Origin: Planctomycetota bacterium
GTDB lineage: Bacteria > Planctomycetota > JAPUJT01
DNA: 35,739 nucleotides
Assembly (NCBI GenBank): GCA_027296055.1
Contig: JAPUJT010000072.1
Location: forward strand, 1 to 35,739
Reading direction: 5' to 3'
The notes beneath the pieces were generated by a model, which was not told the DNA's origin, made no database searches, and was given only the letters and a program-made list of their open reading frames with translations. The translations under genes and the position numbers were made by a program. Of the stretch, positions 23,203-31,014 are shown one piece after another (within the stretch, counting starts at the first letter, position 1; every line of letters begins with the position of its first letter).

Positions 23203-23962
23203 GGGACCCTCCGCCGGGGACACTTCTCTCGTAGGCTATCCGGAGCCCATCCAGGGTCAACTCAGGGATCACTTCCCCGATGACCTCGCTCAGGGGCGCG
23301 ACCAGATCGGCGTCTCCTCCGGTGGCGATCACACGCGCCTCCCCCCCCAGGGCCGGTCTCATGCGCCGCACGAGCCGATCGACAAGGCCGACCGCCCCCT
23401 GGATAACACCGATGCGGACGGCCGTTTCCGTGTTTCTACCGATCACCTCCTCCGTGGGTTGGATCTCGACAGGCGGGATCATCGCCGCCCGGTCCCAGAG
23501 GGCCTCGGCGGAGAGGCGCAGCCCCGGAGCGATCGCCCCGCCGACATACGCTCCTTCGGATGAGACGCCGTCCAGGGTGATGGCGGTCCCGAAGTCCACC
23601 ACGATGCAAGGACTCCCGTATCGCTCGAAGGCGGAAAAGGCGTTCAGCAGGCGGTCCACCCCGACTTCCTCTGGCCGATCCACGTCGGCCCGGATCGGCA
23701 CCGGGATCTTTCCGCCGATCTCCTCTGGCACCAAGCCAACCACCTTTCTCGACCAGTCGATAAAGGCGCCGCGCGCCGCAGGGTTCACCGTGGCCATGAC
23801 CGTGGCACGGATCTCACCTGCCTCGAGTCCATCCACGACAGACAGGGCCCCTTCTCCGCGAGCGATCTCGTCTATGGGGGCGCGAGCCACCCGGACGATC
23901 TTCCCGTCGCGGCAGAGCCCGACATGGACCGTACTGTTGCCGATGTCGGCGACGATGAGCAT
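23195..23962 (-). CDS. coaX: Type III pantothenate kinase
   Basis: 255 residues, normal length. It phosphorylates pantothenate in the first step of coenzyme A synthesis. ASKHA-fold motifs are clear: DIGNSTVHVGL (phosphate 1), the catalytic Asp region GVDRLLNA, VDFGTAITLD (phosphate 2), GGAIAPGLRLSAEALWDRAA and ATGGDADL. AGAAGGACC-like sequence precedes the ATG. The gene follows pilT by 62 bases and overlaps the mnmE-like gene, so it belongs to the operon that begins at the pilT promoter. Confidence 0.95.
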   Translation of the reverse strand: MLIVADIGNSTVHVGLCRDGKIVRVARAPIDEIARGEGALSVVDGLEAGEIRATVMATVNPAARGAFIDWSRKVVGLVPEEIGGKIPVPIRADVDRPEEVGVDRLLNAFSAFERYGSPCIVVDFGTAITLDGVSSEGAYVGGAIAPGLRLSAEALWDRAAMIPPVEIQPTEEVIGRNTETAVRIGVIQGAVGLVDRLVRRMRPALGGEARVIATGGDADLVAPLSEVIGEVIPELTLDGLRIAYERSVPGGGSHG

Positions 23963-24024
23963 CGGTCCTTCTCCCCACCCCGCGGCCCTTCCCGGGATCT
24001 CACGGATTCGGTTCGATGCGGGGA

Positions 24025-25122
24025 TCAGAAGTTGAAGTCGAAGTCGGTGGTCCGCGTGCCTTTCACGATCCCCTTGAGCTCCATCTTCAGCTCTTCGGGG
24101 TTGTCGGCCGCACTCATCGCATCTTCCAAGGTGATCAGATCATTCTGATACAGCTGCCGGAGCGATCGGTTGAACGTCTGGCTTCCGAAGTACTCTCCCT
24201 CCTTGATCACCTTGTAGAGCTCGTTGGTACGCCCCTCCAGGAGAATGTCCTGGATGGTCGGCGACCTCATCATCAACTCGACTGCTGGAATCCGCCCCGT
24301 CTGACCCTTGCGCGGGAGCAGTCTCTGGGAGATGACCCCCTCGAGGATCATGGAGAGCTGGAGTCGAATCAATTGGTGTTGATGGGGAGGGAAGAAATTG
24401 ATGATCCGCTCGATAGTCTGCTGGGCGTTGATCGTGTGAAGGGTGGAGAGAACGAGGTGACCGGTCTCGGCCGCCGCAATCGCGGCCTCCATCGTCTCCT
24501 TGTCGCGCATCTCGCCGATCATGATCACATCAGGGCTCTGCCGGACGCAGTACTTCAGCGCGTAGTAAAAGTCCTGCGTATCGACGCCAATCTCACGCTG
24601 GCTTATGATCGAGCGCTTGTCCTTGAAGGTGTACTCTATCGGATCCTCGATCGTGACGACGTGCTTCGCGAAGTGCTCATTGATGTAGTTGACCATCGCG
24701 GCGAGGGTAGTCGACTTGCCGCACCCGGTCACGCCGGTCACCAGAACAAGCCCTCGCTGCAGAGAGGCGAGCTTCGTGAGAGGCCCTTCGGGAATGCTGA
24801 GGTCCTCGAAGTTCGGAATCTTGGCCTGGACGTGGCGGAAGACGAAAGAGGTGTAACCCCGCTCCCGGTAGATGTTGACGCGGAACCGACCGATGCCCGG
24901 AAGATCGTAACTGGCGTCGATCTCCGGCTGGTCCTTGAATCCCTCCCGCTTCGACTCCTCGAGAATCTCGAAGATCTCGAGGGTCTTCTGGGGGGTGATC
25001 TCGTCGCTTTTCAGGAATTTGATCTTCCCGTCGACACGAATCGAAGGCGCCGACCCCACCTTGATGAAGAGGTCTGAAGCCCGGTGCTGGACTTGCGCTC
25101 TCAGGAGATCATGGAATTCCAT
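24025..25122 (-). CDS. pilT: Type IV pilus retraction ATPase PilT/PilU
   Basis: 365 residues from the ATG at 25122, which opens MEFHDLLRAQVQHRASDL as in PilT; the longer frame spans the promoter and cannot be right. It is the cytoplasmic hexameric motor that depolymerises the pilus. Motifs: Walker A VTGCGKST (K126), Asp box TIEDPIEY, Walker B VIMIGEMRD and His box LSTLHT. The C-terminal GEYFGSQTFNRSLRQLY and ADNPEELKMELKGI are nearer to the PilU or second-PilT pattern than to the AIRNLIRE loop of classical PilT, so it could be a PilU-type partner. It is first in its operon, separate from the pilMNOQ genes by the rng operon. Confidence 0.92.
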   Translation of the reverse strand: MEFHDLLRAQVQHRASDLFIKVGSAPSIRVDGKIKFLKSDEITPQKTLEIFEILEESKREGFKDQPEIDASYDLPGIGRFRVNIYRERGYTSFVFRHVQAKIPNFEDLSIPEGPLTKLASLQRGLVLVTGVTGCGKSTTLAAMVNYINEHFAKHVVTIEDPIEYTFKDKRSIISQREIGVDTQDFYYALKYCVRQSPDVIMIGEMRDKETMEAAIAAAETGHLVLSTLHTINAQQTIERIINFFPPHQHQLIRLQLSMILEGVISQRLLPRKGQTGRIPAVELMMRSPTIQDILLEGRTNELYKVIKEGEYFGSQTFNRSLRQLYQNDLITLEDAMSAADNPEELKMELKGIVKGTRTTDFDFNF

Positions 25123-25175
25123 TCCGTGCCCTCGGCCGCCTCGCCACGAAACCCCGTGGGAAAAGCGGGCGTCGG

Positions 25176-25204
25176 AGTATAGCACCTCGCCGGTGGCCGG
25201 GCAA
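25176..25204 (-). promoter_or_regulatory. Sigma70 promoter of the pilT-coaX-pyr operon
   Basis: Minus strand: TTGCCC, a 17-base spacer and TATACT. It lies in the 88-base gap after obgE, with a predicted start about 47 bases ahead of the pilT ATG. The leader contains a short CCACG/CGTGG hairpin (25145-25160). Confidence 0.65.
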
Positions 25205-25210
25205 TGAAGG

Positions 25211-26197
25211 TCAGTCTTCTACGAGCCTGAAGAGCTCCTCGACCAGTTCCGCTATCCCTTCGCCGGTCCTGGCCGAGATAGGCCAGACCTTGGTTTCCAC
25301 CGTCCGGCGGATTTCTTCCAGGCCGTCTGCCGCGCCCGGAAGATCGATCTTCGTCGCGACGATCAACTCGGGTTTCCGATCCAGCTCGTGGCCGTAACTC
25401 CCGAGCTCCTCCCGGATCACACGATACGCTTCTCGGGCCGGGGGCGGGGCGGACGGCGCCGCATCGATCAAGTGCAGCAGGATTCCGGAGCGCTCCACGT
25501 GCCTGAGAAACCTGTGGCCGAGGCCCACCCCTTCGTGGGCCCCCGCTATGATTCCGGGGATGTCAGCGACCACGATGCGCCTCCAGTCATCCCCCTCGAC
25601 GATGCCGAGCACAGGCGACTTCGTCGTGAACGGATACGCGGCGACCGTGGGATGGGCGGACGAGATCTTGCTCAGGAGGGTGGACTTGCCGGCATTGGGG
25701 AGCCCCACCAGGCCCAGATCTGCCAGGTACTTCAACTCCAGCCGCAGCCGGGCCTCCTGATGCTTGCCTCCTGGCTGGCTCTCTCTGGGGGAGCGATGCT
25801 CCGGCGTGGCGAAGGCACGGTTCCCCTTCCCCCCCCTCCCCCCGCGCGCCACCACGAAGCTCTGATCCGGCTCGCGGAGGTCCGCGATCAGGGCACCCGT
25901 ATTCCGGTTATAGACCAGGGTTCCTACGGGGACTTCGATGACCAGGGGCCGCGCCGATTTGCCCTTCCGCTTGGCTCCCTCGCCGGGGGAACCGTTCTTG
26001 GCAAAAAAGGTGCGCCCTTTGGCCAGGTCCCCCAGCGTCAGCAGTCGCGTGTGCGTCTGCAGCACGATGTCACCGCCCCGGCCACCATCCCCTCCATCCG
26101 GCCCTCCCCGGGAAATGGCCTTTTCGTGCCGGAACGAGACGCATCCCGCTCCCCCGCGGCCGCTCCGGACCGTGATTTGTAGCTCATCGATGAACAT
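25211..26197 (-). CDS. obgE: Ribosome-assembly GTPase Obg
   Basis: 328 residues, the short form without a C-terminal OCT domain. The Gly-rich Obg fold is clear (SGRGGAGCVSFRHEK, GGPDGGDGGRGGDIVL, VVARGGRGGKGN). The GTPase domain has G1 GLPNAGKST, switch I PFTTKSPVLG, G3 DIPGIIAGAHEGVGLGHRFL and G4 TKID. It acts in 50S subunit maturation and stress response. The position after rplU and rpmA is the classical arrangement. No clear ribosome binding site precedes the ATG at 26197, which lies 83 bases after rpmA. Confidence 0.96.
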   Translation of the reverse strand: MFIDELQITVRSGRGGAGCVSFRHEKAISRGGPDGGDGGRGGDIVLQTHTRLLTLGDLAKGRTFFAKNGSPGEGAKRKGKSARPLVIEVPVGTLVYNRNTGALIADLREPDQSFVVARGGRGGKGNRAFATPEHRSPRESQPGGKHQEARLRLELKYLADLGLVGLPNAGKSTLLSKISSAHPTVAAYPFTTKSPVLGIVEGDDWRRIVVADIPGIIAGAHEGVGLGHRFLRHVERSGILLHLIDAAPSAPPPAREAYRVIREELGSYGHELDRKPELIVATKIDLPGAADGLEEIRRTVETKVWPISARTGEGIAELVEELFRLVED

Positions 26198-26228
26198 GGT
26201 ACGCGGGAATAAGACGGTGTCGGAAGAC

Positions 26229-26246
26229 GGGCGGGATGGCCCGCCC
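26229..26246. other. GC-rich hairpin between rpmA and obgE
   Basis: GGGCGGG (26229-26235) pairs perfectly with CCCGCCC (26240-26246) around ATGG. It lies on the minus transcript between the rpmA stop and the obgE start, with no T run after it. It could protect the upstream ribosomal-protein mRNA or partly reduce obgE expression. Confidence 0.5.
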
Positions 26247-26280
26247 GAACAATACCGATCAGGCGGCCCCCCGAGGCCGA

Positions 26281-26526
26281 TCAGGCATCGGGAAGAATGG
26301 AGATTCTGCGTCGGGTGCCATAGTGAACGACCCCATCGATCCTGGCATAGAGCGTATTGTCACGCCCCTGCGAGACACCCCTCCCGGCGTGGAACAGGGT
26401 GCCGCATTGCCTCACGATAATCGAGCCAGCGGTCACTCGTTCCCCTCCATACTTCTTGACGCCTCGCCTCTGTGCGTTCGAGTCCCGCCCGTTTCGACTG
26501 GCGCCCTGACCCTTCTTATGGGCCAT
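26281..26526 (-). CDS. rpmA: 50S ribosomal protein L27
   Basis: 81 residues, complete. The N-terminus [20 protein letters not shown] has the standard L27 sequence near the peptidyl-transferase centre and no cleavable leader. [12 protein letters not shown] and [10 protein letters not shown] are also canonical. A strong site, GGAGGAGG, lies ahead of the ATG. It sits 19 bases after rplU in the rplU-rpmA-obgE order. Confidence 0.98.
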   Translation of the reverse strand: MAHKKGQGASRNGRDSNAQRRGVKKYGGERVTAGSIIVRQCGTLFHAGRGVSQGRDNTLYARIDGVVHYGTRRRISILPDA

Positions 26527-26545
26527 CTGATCCTCCTCCGGCCGG

Positions 26546-26869
26546 TTACTTTCCGGCCTTGATCTCCTTGATCTTCACCTTGATATACTTCTGGCGGTGC
26601 CCACCCTTCGTGTGAGAACCCTTTCGACGCTTGAATACGTAAGAGATGGTCTTTTTCCCCAGTTCTCTTCCTGCGACCTCACCGAGGACCTTGCCGACGG
26701 CTTGGCTGCCGGCGATTACCTGTTTCCCCTTCCGGACCAACGGGAGATGATCCCATTCGATCACCTTCGGCAGAGGATCCTTTCGGTTGTCCACAAAGAT
26801 CGTGTCCCCGACGGACACGACGAACTGCCGCCCCCCATCTCTGATCACTGCATAGTCCTTGGTAGCCAC
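26546..26869 (-). CDS. rplU: 50S ribosomal protein L21
   Basis: 107 residues from a GTG at 26869, with GAGGT at the usual distance upstream. L21 features include [50 protein letters not shown] and a basic C-terminus. It binds 23S rRNA. It follows rng by 55 bases, an order (RNase E/G, L21, L27) found in several bacterial phyla. Confidence 0.98.
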   Translation of the reverse strand: MATKDYAVIRDGGRQFVVSVGDTIFVDNRKDPLPKVIEWDHLPLVRKGKQVIAGSQAVGKVLGEVAGRELGKKTISYVFKRRKGSHTKGGHRQKYIKVKIKEIKAGK

Positions 26870-26924
26870 GTCTGTACCTCGTCCGATAGAAGGGAGGCGA
26901 TGGGCGGGGACGAATGCGTCCCGG

Positions 26925-28595
26925 TTACACTGCCACCTGTTTCATGTTCGTGCGTGTGGCATCGTAGCCACCCTTGCGATGAAAGACGATCCGAAAATCT
27001 TCCATGCCGAAGTGCTTGCCCACGTTGACCGTGATCGACTTCCCGCTGGCCTCCTCGAGAGTGAGAAGGACCCGACGCTTTCGGTTGCTCACGTAGTCCG
27101 AAACCCTCCGGTGGACCCACGCGTCCACTCCCACCGTGTCGGAGCCGGAGAGGCCGAGGCGGATCTCTCTCAGCACCTTCAGGCCCATGCTCTCGATCGT
27201 CTTGATGAACCCCGTGCCGTCGCACGTCGGGCAGGGCTCGTACGCGCTGCTCCTGAGAGAAGGACCGACCCGTTGACGGGTCATCTCGATGATGCAAAAG
27301 GGCGACATCCTCGCGAGCCTCACACGGGCCCGATCGTTCTTCATCGCCTCCTTGAAGGCCCGCTCGACGCCTTTCCGACGGCGGACGTCCCTCATGTCGA
27401 TGTAGTCGTTGATGATCAGACCCCCCAGGTCTCGCAGCCTGAGCTGTCTCGCGATCTCGGAGGCCGCCTCGAGATTCGTCTTGTAGGCCGTCTCCTCCGG
27501 ATCCTTCTCCTCTTTGAACTTTCCCGAGTTCACATCGATAGCGACGAGCGCTTCCGTCTGCTCGATCACGATCGAGCCTCCCGACTTGAGAGCCACCCGC
27601 TTGTCGTAGATCTGATCGATCTGCTCCTCGAGCTGATCCCGGTGGAAGATCGGTCTCGGGTCGTCGTACAGCTTCACCCGGCTCCGATAACGGGGAGCCA
27701 CGGCGCTCATGAAATCCCGAGCCTTCTGAGTCGCCTCAGGAGTGTCGATGAGGATCTCCCCGATTTCGGGGTCGAAGATGTCTCGAATCGTGCGAATGAT
27801 CAGATCGGATTCCTGGTAGATCGTCGCAGGGGCCTTTTCCTCGGCGACCCGCCGCTCCACGGCCTTCCAGAGCCGGAGGAGATAATCCAGATCTCGCTCC
27901 AGATCCTTCTTCGTCCGGTCGATGCCTGCCGTGCGAATGATGAATCCCATGTCCGCTGGCGGCTTGAGATCCTGGAGCATCTTCTTGAGACGCCTCCGGG
28001 TGTCCTCGTCGGTGATCTTCCTGGACACACCGCACTTGTTGAGACTGGGCATCAGGACCAGGTAGCGGCCGGGAATGCTGACGTAAGTCGTCAGCGCCGG
28101 CCCCTTGGTCCCGATCGCGTCCTTCGTGACCTGGACCAGGACTTCCTGGTTTCGCCTGAGAATCGATTGGATCTCCGTCCTCTTGGAGGAGCGTCCATTC
28201 CTGCTGTCGGAGGGCATCAGATCCGACACGTGGAGGAATCCGTTCACCCGGGCGCCGAAGTCTATGAAGGCGGCCTGGATGCTGGGCTCGATGTTGACCA
28301 CGCGCCCCTTGTAGATGTTGCCGAGGTGCTTTCCCTCCGCCTTTCTCTCGACGTACAGCTCCTCCAGGGTGGAGCCGTGCATGATCGCGATTCGCGACTC
28401 CTCGGGCTCGGAGACGTTGATCAGCATCGTCTTCGTCTGACGGGACTTCGCCGCCTTCTCCGTCGCCGGAGCGGCTTCCTTCTCTGCTGCCGGCTCGGAT
28501 GCCTTCCCTGCCGCTCGATCGGCCGCTCCGCGACCCGACCGCCTCCCGCGTCTCGAAGGCCGGGGCTTTTTACTTACCCCGCTTGTTGATGGCAT
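26925..28595 (-). CDS. rng: Ribonuclease G/E
   Basis: 556 residues. The N-terminal 55 residues are a low-complexity Arg/Ala/Lys/Glu stretch not found in RNase G proper. Then follow the S1 RNA-binding region (GNIYKGRVVNIEPSIQAAFIDFG, NGFLHVSDL) and the catalytic DNase-I-like fold with Mg ligands in AIDVNSGKF and INDYIDM. The zinc-link motif CPTCDGTG holds the dimers together. The endonuclease cuts single-stranded RNA 5' of AU-rich sites, in 16S rRNA maturation and mRNA decay. The C-terminal scaffold of long RNase E is absent. GAGGT lies seven bases before the ATG. A consensus promoter at 28664-28692 makes it the first gene of the ribosome operon. Confidence 0.95.
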   Translation of the reverse strand: MPSTSGVSKKPRPSRRGRRSGRGAADRAAGKASEPAAEKEAAPATEKAAKSRQTKTMLINVSEPEESRIAIMHGSTLEELYVERKAEGKHLGNIYKGRVVNIEPSIQAAFIDFGARVNGFLHVSDLMPSDSRNGRSSKRTEIQSILRRNQEVLVQVTKDAIGTKGPALTTYVSIPGRYLVLMPSLNKCGVSRKITDEDTRRRLKKMLQDLKPPADMGFIIRTAGIDRTKKDLERDLDYLLRLWKAVERRVAEEKAPATIYQESDLIIRTIRDIFDPEIGEILIDTPEATQKARDFMSAVAPRYRSRVKLYDDPRPIFHRDQLEEQIDQIYDKRVALKSGGSIVIEQTEALVAIDVNSGKFKEEKDPEETAYKTNLEAASEIARQLRLRDLGGLIINDYIDMRDVRRRKGVERAFKEAMKNDRARVRLARMSPFCIIEMTRQRVGPSLRSSAYEPCPTCDGTGFIKTIESMGLKVLREIRLGLSGSDTVGVDAWVHRRVSDYVSNRKRRVLLTLEEASGKSITVNVGKHFGMEDFRIVFHRKGGYDATRTNMKQVAV

Positions 28596-28663
28596 TAAAT
28601 CTACCTCTTCACGAAGGCTCAGGACAACAGACCCACCCGGCTGGGAGTGAGTCAGGACAGTTC

Positions 28664-28692
28664 ATTATAGTCACAAGTCCCGATGGGTTCAA
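28664..28692 (-). promoter_or_regulatory. Consensus sigma70 promoter of the rng-rplU-rpmA-obgE operon
   Basis: Minus strand: TTGAAC, a 17-base spacer and a perfect TATAAT. The predicted start near 28657 leaves a leader of about 60 bases. The strength suits genes for ribosomal proteins. Confidence 0.8.
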
Positions 28693-28748
28693 CGACTAGG
28701 GACAGCGGCAGGCTCGTGGATGAGCTCCGATGAGAAGGCGGCCGAGAA

Positions 28749-28782
28749 AGAGGGGGAATCCCCTCCGGGAGATCCCCCCTCT
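28749..28782 (-). terminator. Terminator of the type IV pilus operon
   Basis: AGAGGGGG (28749-28756) pairs perfectly with CCCCCTCT (28775-28782), and the stem extends inwards with wobble pairs. On the minus strand it is followed by TTCTC, only partly T-rich. It lies 35 bases after the pilQ stop and before the rng promoter. Confidence 0.6.
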
Positions 28783-28816
28783 CCAGATCGCTCATGAGCA
28801 CCCATCCAGCTACAGG

Positions 28817-30934
28817 CTAGTTGCCACCTCCTGAAGGTCGGCGCGTGGACCGGCGTGAGGGAGGAGGACGCTTGGGAGGCGCCGCATCCCCATTTTCGGT
28901 ATCGTCATCGCCTTCATCTTCGCCGGCAGACTCCTCGGCCGTCCCCTCTCCGGCATCGCCTTCTGCCTCCGAGGACGCCAATTCCACGCCTTCCAGTTCG
29001 ACGATCTTGTCGGTATTCAGGTAACCCGACGGCTCCCAGTTCTTCAGGTGCTTCGCCTTCTGGAAGAATGGATCCCAGGTACGGAAACGATTCTGATCCA
29101 CGCGATAACGCTCGCGCACATCTTCCGCCGTTCTCAGGATCGTCGGTTTGATGAAGATGAACATGTTGTCGACGGACGTGTCGAGGCGCTTGAAGGTGAA
29201 CAGGCTGCCGAGGAGCGGAATGGAGGAGAGGATCGGGACCTTGGAGATGATTTCCGTCCGCCTCTCGGTGAGCAAGCCCCCGATCACGGCCGTCATCGAG
29301 TCCCGCACCATCATCTTCGTCACGACGGTCTGGTCACGGGTCCGGGGCAGATCGATGAACGACTGGATTCCGCCGGCTCCGACCGTGAACTGGAACCTTT
29401 CGAATCCTTCTACCCCTCCGACGGCCGCCGCGGTGGTTCCCGTGAGCATGTTCGTTCGGGGGATGATCGTCATCATGATATCATCCGTGCCCCTCACGAT
29501 GTGCGGCGTCAGGAAGAGGACGAACCCGATGGAGATCGGGGAGCCATCACTCTCCTCCAGGGTGACCGTCACGTTTCCGTTCTGGTCGACCGTGGCTTTC
29601 TGCTCCGCGAACGGAACATTCTCCCCGACGAAGATCGTGGCTTCCGCATGATCGAGCATCGTCAAAGATGGCGCCTGGGTGATTCGACTGTTGATGTCCG
29701 CGTCGACCAGCCGAAGCGTGGCGAGCGAATCGGTGAGATCGAGGAGCGCCGGGATGTTGAAAGTGCTCGAGAACCGACGCGTTCCATCGCCGAAGGCGAA
29801 GGGAAACTGCCCCAATTGAGTGCTGCCCTGGGGGTTCCCCGCCGGCGTGATAATACCGTTGAACGGATTCGAAATGGAGTTCCCGACCTGCGTGGTACCG
29901 AAGACCAGCCGCGAGATGAACCCGTCCTCCTCGACCGTACTGGGGTCATTCCACCGGATGCCCTGCTCGATCAGGTGGGAAGACTCGGTGATGATGAACT
30001 TGACATCGACGTGGACCTGGAGAGGAGCCACATCAATCTCTGCGATGATTCGCTCTATCTCTTGAAGCTCGGTACGGGTACCAGTGGCGAAGAAGGTGTT
30101 GGTCTCGATGCTGTACTGAAGATTTCTGCCCGGCTTCGGATTAGCCCCGCCGCCGGTGATCGCGCTGAGCAAGGCTTCGCGCAGCGAGAATTCTGCGATG
30201 GGATCACCGACCGCTCTCGGGTTGCCCAGGACGAAAGTCCCCGAGGTCCCGGCCGTTTGCACCTGCGCCTGGCCGGCGAGGCCCGGGCCCCGCTCCCGAT
30301 AGATGGCCTTGTAGGTATCGGGCGGCCGGACGTACAGGAGCGGGAAGCTCCTCGTCTCGAGCTGAGCCTGCAGGGAGTCCGGATGGACTATCCGGAGGAT
30401 GTTCCGCTCCTCCTCGACGACGGCGTAGTTGGCGGTCTTCACGATCGTGTCGAGGGCGGTCCTCCAGGGAACGTTCCGGAGATTCAGACTGACGAGGCCC
30501 TGCACGTCCTGGGAGATCACGATGTTCGATCCGGCGTTGCGGGCGATCAGGTCGAGGACGACCTTGATTTCCGCGTCGACGAACTCCATCGTGATCCGCG
30601 GCGGTCTTTCAACGACGAAAGTTCTGGCTGTCTCCTGCCGGACCGTGCATTCGGCCCTCTCCGCCACGAGATTCAGGACCTCACGCCAATGCTCCTTCAC
30701 GATGCGAATCGTGACCTCGCCCGGCAGGTCCTTCGGCATGGGGATGATGTTCACCCCGGCCTCGGTGGCTATGTATCTCAAGACCTCCGTGACCGGGACA
30801 TCCGTCACGTCGATGTTGATGAGGGTCTTTCCCTCCTGAGCCTCATCCTGGGCGCCCTGGGCAAAGGCAACCGGGGACATGGCACCGAAGATGACCAGGG
30901 CCATGAACCCCGGCACCCATCTCGAGATCTTCAT
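28817..30934 (-). CDS. pilQ: Type IV pilus secretin PilQ
   Basis: 705 residues from the ATG at 30934, with AAGGGGAAG upstream and a signal peptide (GFMALVIFGAMSPVAFA, then QG). It forms the outer-membrane channel for the pilus. Two STN/N0-N1-like domains (about 30-205; INIDVTDVPVTEVLRYIA, SLNLRNVPWRTALDTIVK) are followed by a further N domain (SIETNTFFATGTRTELQEI). The secretin core then begins (ITQAPSLTMLDHAEATIFVG, ILSSIPLLGSLFTFKR, NMFIFIKPTIL). The final 50 residues are acidic and then Pro/Arg/Ser-rich, an unusual tail. No AMIN peptidoglycan-binding domain is visible. It is the last gene of the pil operon, 80 bases after the second TPR gene. Confidence 0.94.
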   Translation of the reverse strand: MKISRWVPGFMALVIFGAMSPVAFAQGAQDEAQEGKTLINIDVTDVPVTEVLRYIATEAGVNIIPMPKDLPGEVTIRIVKEHWREVLNLVAERAECTVRQETARTFVVERPPRITMEFVDAEIKVVLDLIARNAGSNIVISQDVQGLVSLNLRNVPWRTALDTIVKTANYAVVEEERNILRIVHPDSLQAQLETRSFPLLYVRPPDTYKAIYRERGPGLAGQAQVQTAGTSGTFVLGNPRAVGDPIAEFSLREALLSAITGGGANPKPGRNLQYSIETNTFFATGTRTELQEIERIIAEIDVAPLQVHVDVKFIITESSHLIEQGIRWNDPSTVEEDGFISRLVFGTTQVGNSISNPFNGIITPAGNPQGSTQLGQFPFAFGDGTRRFSSTFNIPALLDLTDSLATLRLVDADINSRITQAPSLTMLDHAEATIFVGENVPFAEQKATVDQNGNVTVTLEESDGSPISIGFVLFLTPHIVRGTDDIMMTIIPRTNMLTGTTAAAVGGVEGFERFQFTVGAGGIQSFIDLPRTRDQTVVTKMMVRDSMTAVIGGLLTERRTEIISKVPILSSIPLLGSLFTFKRLDTSVDNMFIFIKPTILRTAEDVRERYRVDQNRFRTWDPFFQKAKHLKNWEPSGYLNTDKIVELEGVELASSEAEGDAGEGTAEESAGEDEGDDDTENGDAAPPKRPPPSRRSTRRPSGGGN

Positions 30935-30954
30935 AGACTTCCCCTTTTTCTCTC

Positions 30955-30972
30955 GAGCCCCTTCGAGGGCTC
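30955..30972. other. Hairpin in the gap before pilQ
   Basis: GAGCCC (30955-30960) pairs with GGGCTC (30967-30972) around a six-base loop, about 20 bases ahead of the pilQ ATG on the minus transcript. It could tune pilQ translation or processing of the operon mRNA. Confidence 0.35.
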
Positions 30973-31014
30973 TGTTCCCCTTTGCATCTATAAAATCGTT
31001 CATCAAGAAGTCGA

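Noticed and set aside
25123..25185. Longer PilT start at 25185
   Set aside because: The longer frame runs through the -10 box of the predicted promoter, and the conserved PilT N-terminus begins at 25122.
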